The position numbers and the translations under genes are program-made. Below are positions 57,000 to 64,000 of a stretch of DNA of 64,000 nt, piece by piece (the stretch's first letter is position 1; the number at the start of each line of letters is the position of its first letter). The notes beneath the pieces are model-generated. The model was not told the DNA's origin and made no database searches. It saw only the letters and a list, made by a program, of their open reading frames with translations. Where the stretch lies: NCBI RefSeq assembly GCF_036588685.1, contig NC_086375.1:35858566-35922565 (forward strand), read 5' to 3'. This DNA is from Mytilus trossulus (lineage: Eukaryota > Mollusca > Bivalvia > Mytilida > Mytilidae).

Positions 57000-59900
57000 G
57001 ATGCTTTGTTACTAGATTATGATGGAGGTTGTACTTTCCACAAGGATATTCACACAGAAAATGTAATCAAAACTGGGAATATAAATACAGTTTATTAAAT
57101 ATAACTGCAATTTTCAAGATATACATCAGACTTTCATTTTTCATATTCAAATCAAAAGCATGATGTGTATATAGAGATAGGAAAAGGGCAAGTCAAAGAC
57201 TGGCTGATTCGTTGCCTTGTGTTCTTTTAAAAGTAAATAAATTGCTGGAGGACCATTTACTGCATCCACAAGAAAAATATACATGTATGCTCTACAGAAG
57301 GTGATTGATCTGTGCTTAGATCTAGAGCTTAACAGAATCAACTTTATGGTGAACTTTTTAGTTTAACAAAATCTGCTTCACTGGGAACTGTGGAAATTAA
57401 AATATTTATATTTTGGTGAATTCAGAGCTAAATAGTCTGTTTTTAGGACACAAACTGTTTAAATGTATAAGCATATATAATTGCAACTTTAAATTGTATC
57501 ATCAATAGTATTTAACATTTATTATATATTGGTCACATACTTTACAAAACATTGCCTCATGTTATTTCATTATCACATAAATGATTATGGACAAAAAGCT
57601 TTCTGTCGTAAACAACTTATCATGACAGTTAGCGCAGACAAGATGTTATCAGTGGTTATGTTGGCAAATTTGTGGAAATAAAATTTTAAGTAGCTGATGT
57701 TAAGATTTCAATTTAATAGGGCAAAAAGTGTAGATGTCTAATAAATGAAAAACAAAAGATTTAGATATCATTACTCATGTTTGAATAAAAGACTCACCAA
57801 TCGAGGATTGAAAATTGATAGATAACATTTTACCTATTATCTTCTCATTGCACTTTTGTTTTTTGTTTAAATCTAATTTTAAGATAAAACAGTATTTAAA
57901 ATAATTGTTCAAAAATTAGAGAGATTTTTTATACAAAATCTACATGTTATTTGTGTTTATCTGTACTTTTCAAGCCTTTCTAATTTAATCACAGCAGAAA
58001 TAAAAGTTAAGTATATGTTTTTTTCCTCTTTCATTATCGACTGATAATTGGTGTCAGACAAAGTGTTTATCTAAATATTGAAGTTATTTAAATGAATTTT
58101 TGTAGAGTGGTAGCTATTTTCAAAATTATATAACTGCATGGCATGTCATGATAATATCTGTTTTGTAGATCATTGTAGAAGATATTCCATTCATTTGCAC
58201 ATAGCAAACAGAACATTAAATTAGTTTTTGGAGGAAATTTCTATGTGAGAGTAAGTTTAGTTTTTGGAGGAAATTTCTATGCGAGAGTCACAAGTCCATA
58301 AAAATTTGATTTTGTCTAAATTGTGGTCATCAACTTTATACTTAATTTGGCCTGTTTAACATTTTTAATTTCAAGCTTCAGTGATGAGTTTTTTTAAGAC
58401 GAAACATGCGCCTGGCACAAATATAAAATTTTAATCCTGCTATCTATGATGAGTTTAGATTTATTTATAACAACATGCATTGACATTTTATGATTGGAAG
58501 AATACATGCAATTCTCTAACTTTAATATTTCACCATTTGTTTGAACTGATACAACAATAGTAGTGGCAAACTATGCATGGGGGCACAATGGGGACCAAAG
58601 CTAAATTGTATATATAGTGCTTATAAAACCGTTATAATATTGACACAATTCATTTGCTAACATTTCTCAAAATCATAAAATATCATAATTATACAGTATT
58701 ATACAATCTGTTATCACTTGAAATACATGTAAGCATTAACATATAAATAATGATTGGTATTGAACTGGAGGAGAAAAACAAAAAATATTTTTATGAAATT
58801 TTTAATTAATTATTTATTCACAGGAATATTTGTCATGTAACACTTGTGTGTTTAAGGTAATCATTTTCTTTGATTCTTCTAAAATTTTTGTGCATACATA
58901 CATACCCTTAACTTTTATCATGTTTTTATTCCAGCAATGTTTAAGTTTTATTTTGACAAAATTTCTTTTAACTGTACCTGATATGTATCAACAAGTTGCC
59001 TTTAAAAATATAATTTTATGATTTATATTCTCATAATGGAGAAGTAAGATAATGCCTCATAGAATTCTGAAGTTTAAAAAAGGTAAAAGTATTACATATA
59101 CCACACTATTTACGAGTTAACATATTTAAATGACGAATCTGCAGGATGAGTTCGTTTAAATATGTTAATGAGTAATATGTGGTACATACATGTATGTTTT
59201 GTAACATCATTTAAAAGTGACAGGGTGATTTTTATTCAATATAAAGCAGTGGGAGTGTTGTTCTAGCCCCCTGCTTAGCATGTGCAAGAGAAAATCAATC
59301 CAGTCATTTTTTTCAAACTTTATATTAAACCATGGTTTTTCAGAAACTGAACTATTAAGCAGATTATCACGTAAAAACTTCAAGGGAAAAAAGCCCTATT
59401 ATGTTACAATATCTAACAAATAACTTTCTTCAGATGCTCTCTAGACTTTAAGTCTGTCAGATATGAGCAATTCTATTTATGAATTTTGCAGTACATATTT
59501 GCTCTATGACTTCAGACTTCTTGCTTCAAACGAAAATTGCATCAACTGGCATAATAACCTAGTTTTGAGAGCTTGTCATAGTAAATTATAATATTTCAAT
59601 TTTCAATATCAGCCATGTTTTTTTCTTCAAAAAAGGTATTTGGTGTAAAAGATATTTAATACACAATTGTTAATGTGGATCTTTTATTTTGCCCAATGAC
59701 TATAACTACGAACATAATCTCTTTAAAATGTTCATGATTTCAGTGACATCAATACTGACATCTGGAAATTGACACAATTTTGAAAGGATACATTGAAGAA
59801 TTTGTCTATCTTACTTTTTATGGGGGAGAAATTATGGTCACCATGCCTTCTACTCGTTTTGAGTTACATGTACTTCTTTTTTTTTTACAATATTTAAATG

Positions 59901-60815
59901 CTTATTGTTATGAATAAAGATCTTTATAAATGTCTTAATATTTTTGTATTGTTTGAAAAACATTTTTTTTTATTCCAAGCTACCTTCAATCTATCAGTAA
60001 TTAAAATGAGTGCCCTACACTTGCACCTCATATTTGTTTGATGGTTTATGTGTCCCAAATGGAAGATTCCACACAAAACATAGAAAGTGAGGAGCAAATG
60101 CAGAGAATTTATTCTAATGAGATTGAGCTAGCTTAAGCAACCCATGGATTTTTAGTTGTTCTAAGTTTTATGATTATATCTGTATTACTATCCAAGACAG
60201 ATAAAATATACATAATTTCTGTTGATTCAGTAAGTAGTTCACATAATTATATATTGTCAGTACATAACATAAATACTGCCAAAATTAGACTGCTTTAAGC
60301 CAGTGAAAAGGGAGATGGAAAGAAACATTAGAAATATATGAATAAAAGGAGATGATTTTTGCTATAAATGAAGCAGCATTTATTAAAGGGCACACAAAAA
60401 TCAACATAAAAGAGTCAATACAGTAACATAAGTCCAGCTCTGAATCACTCCAAGTTTACATAATTGCACAACAGGTTAAGATTTTAAACGACCAATTGCA
60501 GTCAGTCTTCACTAAAGAAGATATGAGCAGCATCATCATGACATGACCAACATAAAGCTAAATGATCAGATAATATATCAGTGCTCATACTAAAAGAAGC
60601 AGGCAATATGATGATCTATGATGGCTCCCATCCTGTACAATCTTTTAAATATCCGTTGACAACGATGTAGACGACTAGAAAGAAAAAAACTATCGTTTCA
60701 ATTTTCCCCAAAAATAAAAGGAAAAGCATATAGCAGCAATTTATCGTCTGGTATCACTTACTTGAATTCTATTTCATGCAAGGTTCTCTAACATATGATC
60801 TACAGTTCAGTCACT
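57000..60815. other. Gene-free AT-rich stretch
   Basis: No exon recognised. It contains a 36-bp direct duplication (TTTTTGGAGGAAATTTCTAT, near 58221 and 58260), a known mussel repeat phrase (GACGAAACATGCGCCTGGCA, near 58400) and an inverted repeat at about 59095-59188. Part of the left end may be ZFPL1 3' UTR. Confidence 0.5.
59095..59188. repeat. Hairpin, about 40-bp arms
   Basis: ACATATACCACACTATTTAC then GAGTTAACATATTTAAATGA is mirrored by TCGTTTAAATATGTTAATGA and GTAATATGTGGTACAT. The loop is about 12 bp. MITE-like. Confidence 0.7.
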
Positions 60816-60819
60816 ACAT

Positions 60820-62180
60820 CAAGGCCGTAGCGCATGTCCTTTTAAAGTGAGGCATTTCGCCGAGCGGAGCGAGGCGAAAAATTTTTGGTCCTTTTTTTTT
60901 AGGGGGGGTCGGATGCATGAAACGGAAGAAGCTTATTTCAGCATTACTATCTATAATATAAAAAAAAAAATATATAACAGAAATGCGGGTTTTTTTTATT
61001 TATTAGCTAGCCTAGTAAGTAACAAAACGAGTTTCAATATCAAAGTTAATCTCTGTTGGTCAACCAAAACGTTCCGATTCTCCTGTGACCTGTACTATTA
61101 AAAAGCTTCAACACACGTTCTGATGTATATATATATATATATATATATACAACTCGTCTAAACATTAACCCAACAATGTATATATATTTATCTCCAACAG
61201 CAAGTTACCAGCGTCTAAAAGACTAGAACATATTATAAGCATCAATTAGGATATATTTATTATACATAATCATTAACCATAAGAATAGGTACAGAGAAGA
61301 CTAGACCAACATTGTTACTTAACCAGATTGTTGACGTTCTAATGTCACAAGTGATCACAAGTTATCTGTAAACATGTAAACATTCCCCTGGAAGATGTCA
61401 ACCTACCTGGACACATTATTCTACCAATTTTTAAGTCATTGGTCTGACCTACCGTTTGGGGTTCGAACCCACGGCCTACCACAATAGAATCAATGGAACA
61501 CGCTAGCATACAACCATACAATGCTACTAATAATATTAAAAAAAAGAAACACGAAAAAAATATTTTCAAACAATACAAAAAATATATTTCATACTTTTAT
61601 TAAAGATAAATAAAAATCATGAATTGCCTTATACATTAAAGACTTCCATATAAAAGGCGCTTCATGATTTTGTTTAAATTAATTATAAATAATCATTCAA
61701 TTTATATTTTTTGGTCAATGAATTATTTTATCGATTTGCATTTGCAGCATGTTTGTTGTTCAGTGTGTAAACATTGGTAGATTCAAAAATAAACCAAGAA
61801 AGTTATAAGCCAGCATACTTATTGGGGGGTGTTTATACTCATGAGTTTCCCTTTTCATCTTTTTTTCTCTTTAAAGAACCCGTCTTCAACCAGTTTTGTA
61901 ACGACATAAATAAGATTTGTCTCATCTTTTGTATTTTGATTTGTAATCGGGACACTTATCTTTTTACCGTCACCGCTATGGTAAAATAATTATATTCAAA
62001 ATCGCTGCTGCAGATTGGAAACACTGGATGTAGTGTGTCGGTAGATAGTTTGAAACTCGAAACTCGCATATTGATAATGTAAAATACATGAAATTAAAAA
62101 AAAATGACACTTATAAAGTTTGATCGTCGTTTCAAAAGTGAGGCATTTGCCTCATTTGCCTCCATTACGCTACGGCCTTG
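60820..62180. mobile_element. 1361-bp element, 13-bp TIRs, TACAT duplication
   Basis: CAAGGCCGTAGCG at 60820-60832 and its exact reverse complement CGCTACGGCCTTG at 62168-62180. TACAT stands on both sides (60815-60819 and 62181-62185). GTGAGGCATTT occurs just inside both ends in direct orientation. Inside are a (TA)n run near 61127 and a tRNA-like SINE piece. No transposase ORF was recognised; the superfamily is not assigned. Confidence 0.75.
61430..61560 (-). repeat. tRNA-like SINE fragment
   Basis: On the minus strand, GTGTTCCATTGATTCTATTG and GTGGTAGGCCGTGGGTTCGA then ACCCC. GGTTCGAACCC is a good polymerase III B box, but no clean A box or acceptor stem is seen. It is nested in the 60820-62180 element. 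Confidence 0.45.
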
Positions 62181-62310
62181 TACATTTTTATAACAGCATA
62201 AAATGATCGAAAATCAGCTTGAATTTATAATAGAGCTCGTAGATCTTGTAAGACACCCGTGATATCAAAGATCGAAGGAATTGCCAAACAACTGAAATCA
62301 GGTTTTATGG

Positions 62311-62428
62311 CACAGGCATTTGTTTCCATCCATAGGAAAGTCGACTATCCATATAAATATGGATAGTCTCGACTATCCATATAAATATGGATAGTCGACC
62401 GTCCTATGGATAGAAACAAGTGCCTGTG
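62311..62428. repeat. Nested palindrome
   Basis: Two tandem 28-bp palindromes (TCGACTATCCATATAAATAT then GGATAGTC, from 62341) form the core. Outer arms CACAGGCATTTGTTTCC and GGATAGAAACAAGTGCCTGT G extend the symmetry to about 118 bp. Either a cruciform-prone MITE or a duplicated hairpin. Confidence 0.8.
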
Positions 62429-62440
62429 TTATATGACTTA

Positions 62441-62460
62441 GGCAGCAACCATTTGATTTT

Positions 62461-62496
<36 letters not shown>

Positions 62497-62731
62497 CTAT
62501 GGGTTTTTTTTGGAAAAAAAAGTTTGTTTCCAGTTTTTGGAGAAAAAAAATTTGTTTGTTTCACCCTCAACTGCCACTATATGTAATGCTAAAATTGAAA
62601 GAAAAAAAAATATTTTGACTTGTCGCGAAAAAAATAGATTTTTTTCGCCACAGGCGGAAAAAAAAAAAAAAAAATTGTCAAGAAAAAAAAAACATAGCCC
62701 CCCCCCCCCAGAAAATCAAATGGTTGCTGCC
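62441..62731. mobile_element. MITE with TTA duplication and 35-G run in its TIR
   Basis: The left end GGCAGCAACCATTTGATTTT C is followed by 35 G (62462-62496) and CTATG. The right end is CATAG, 12 C, then GAAAATCAAATGGTTGCTGC C. TTA flanks both sides (62438-62440 and 62732-62734), which fits PIF/Harbinger. The interior is rich in A and T runs. ORFs with poly-Gly or poly-Pro here are not genes. Confidence 0.85.
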
Positions 62732-62759
62732 TTAATATGGCGGTCAATTTGGTATTATT

Positions 62760-63640
62760 AACTCGATTTTGCTCAGACTTTTGATAAAGTACCACACAAC
62801 ATACTACTCGACAATCTCAGCAACTATTTGTATCAGAGACGAAAAACCTAAAAATGATAAAATCTTTTTTAGAAAACCGGACAAGTCATGCGGTAGTTGA
62901 TGATTTCAAGTAATCACTTGGAGATGTACTACTAGTATTATGGATTCAACAAGGTACTGTGTTAGACCCCTTACTCTTCTAAGTATTTATTTATAATGAC
63001 TAACCAGAATCAATTCAAATTCGATTGTTGAAACTCTTCGCTGACGACTGCCTACTTCTCCATCACTTTAAGAATTAAAATTACAACTGGACTTTCCATA
63101 ACTATAGATAAATGGGAAACCAAATGACAGATGCAATTTCAATTTGAAAAATGTACCGTTATTCGCATTAGCACCAGCATTTAATTAATAAAAAGAGAAA
63201 TTACTGCCACACTCTGAACCAACTAGCAAATAACTACGAACAAATTTAAGCAAGGACTTACAATGGAATCATGTTGACATCACTACCAAATAAGCATCCT
63301 AAACTATCGGATTCCTTAGACGAAACGTACGAGGATGGAGTATAAACGTAAGATATGCAGTAGTCTTCTCTGACATAATTTCGTCTTTTCTCTGTGATGT
63401 CATTTGTTCCATACATTCCAGAAGAATCAAACAGCCGATAACAAATGTTGATTGGCAATATGTAAGACTAACTTTGAAATATGATAGTGCGACATTAGAC
63501 CCTCGTACCACCAAAGACGTATCGACTATGGCAAGTTCAGATGTCATGTAAATCAAAAGTGGGCCGATAAGTTTGTACCAAACAAATATACAAAACAAAT
63601 GGATGGGTCACAAGTATGATGATTAAAGTCACCTATACGG
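62760..63640 (+). mobile_element. Decayed LINE reverse transcriptase
   Basis: The plus strand still reads DFAQTFDKVPHNILLDNLSN near 62764, QQGTVLDPLLF near 62948, and RLLKLFADDCLLLHHFK near 63022, separated by stops and frameshifts. Later pieces resemble the thumb region. It is related in type to the element at 48673-49890 but on the other strand and much older. Not functional. Confidence 0.75.
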
Positions 63641-64000
63641 TAAACCAGGAACATATATATACTCCCCTCGGACTATACAAGAGAAAAACCTTCTCCTAAC
63701 AGCTTCTACGGAAGCTCTGTGTCTGAAAATAGTGGGGTTCCAGTGTGCACTCTCCATCTATAGTGCACCTTAGAAATTAACACCATATATATATATATAT
63801 AGACAGCAGCGAAGTGAACATAATTGTATAGTATTTCAAAAAGTTTTATCTGTAAATGATGACAGGAGAATTGCGGGCTTTGAGATAATATATGTCGTAA
63901 CAAGCAGTCAGTTTGATCAAATTTGTCAAATTAAGTTCAAAAACATCACTTATATCAGTGTGGTTGGCTTGCAAAATAATAATTAAATCTCATTGTGTGA
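63640..64000. other. Window end, no gene seen
   Basis: AT-rich, with a short (TA)n run at about 63786-63800. Nothing else recognised. Confidence 0.5.

Noticed and set aside
62420-62795. ORFs with poly-glycine or poly-proline
   Set aside because: Products of the G run and the A/T runs of a MITE.

Overview
The window looks like nuclear DNA of a bivalve mollusc, most likely a mussel of the Mytilus group. It is AT-rich, its genes are split by introns with GT-AG borders, the proteins resemble known animal proteins, and the spaces are filled with repeat families I recognise from mussel genomes. The species is inference. Gene models were built by hand: exons were joined only where splice sites and reading phase agree. 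No search was run.

Five protein genes can be supported. (1) Minus strand, 26446 to 4680: a 17-exon gene of the KDZ (Kyakuja-Dileera-Zisupton) transposase / HMGXB3-like family, about 903 aa, with the three expected acidic residues and cysteine clusters intact. Its introns hold a 2.8-kb 59-bp satellite, two arrays of a 151/159-bp repeat, a SINE head and a LINE remnant. (2, 3) Plus strand, 29024-30961: a 61-codon ORF resembling the complex III assembly factor UQCC3/CBP4, whose stop overlaps by 8 nt the start of a complete intronless NME6 (nucleoside diphosphate kinase 6) ORF in the same exon. This is an apparent two-cistron mRNA. (4) Minus strand, 46989 to 39192: an 8-exon NEPRO gene, 544 aa. 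(5) Plus strand, 48423-56430: a 6-exon ZFPL1 gene for a Golgi membrane zinc-finger protein. In it a 72-bp tandem repeat covers the 3' end of exon 4 together with the 5' splice site, giving six possible donors.

Layout: 1-4679 intergenic repeats; 4680-26446 KDZ gene; 26447-28924 head-to-head spacer with old repeats; 28925-30961 two-cistron locus; 30962-39191 repeat-rich convergent spacer; 39192-46989 NEPRO; 46990-48422 head-to-head spacer with a long hairpin; 48423-56430 ZFPL1; 56431-64000 intergenic, dominated by transposon remnants (TIR elements with visible target-site duplications, a decayed LINE, a 35-G run inside one TIR).

The genes do not form one pathway. UQCC3-like and NME6 may both act in mitochondria. 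NEPRO works in the nucleolus, ZFPL1 at the Golgi, and the KDZ gene is either a transposon gene or one taken over by the host. The most unusual items are the overlapping two-cistron pair, the splice-site-carrying minisatellite of ZFPL1 and the intact, intron-rich KDZ gene.
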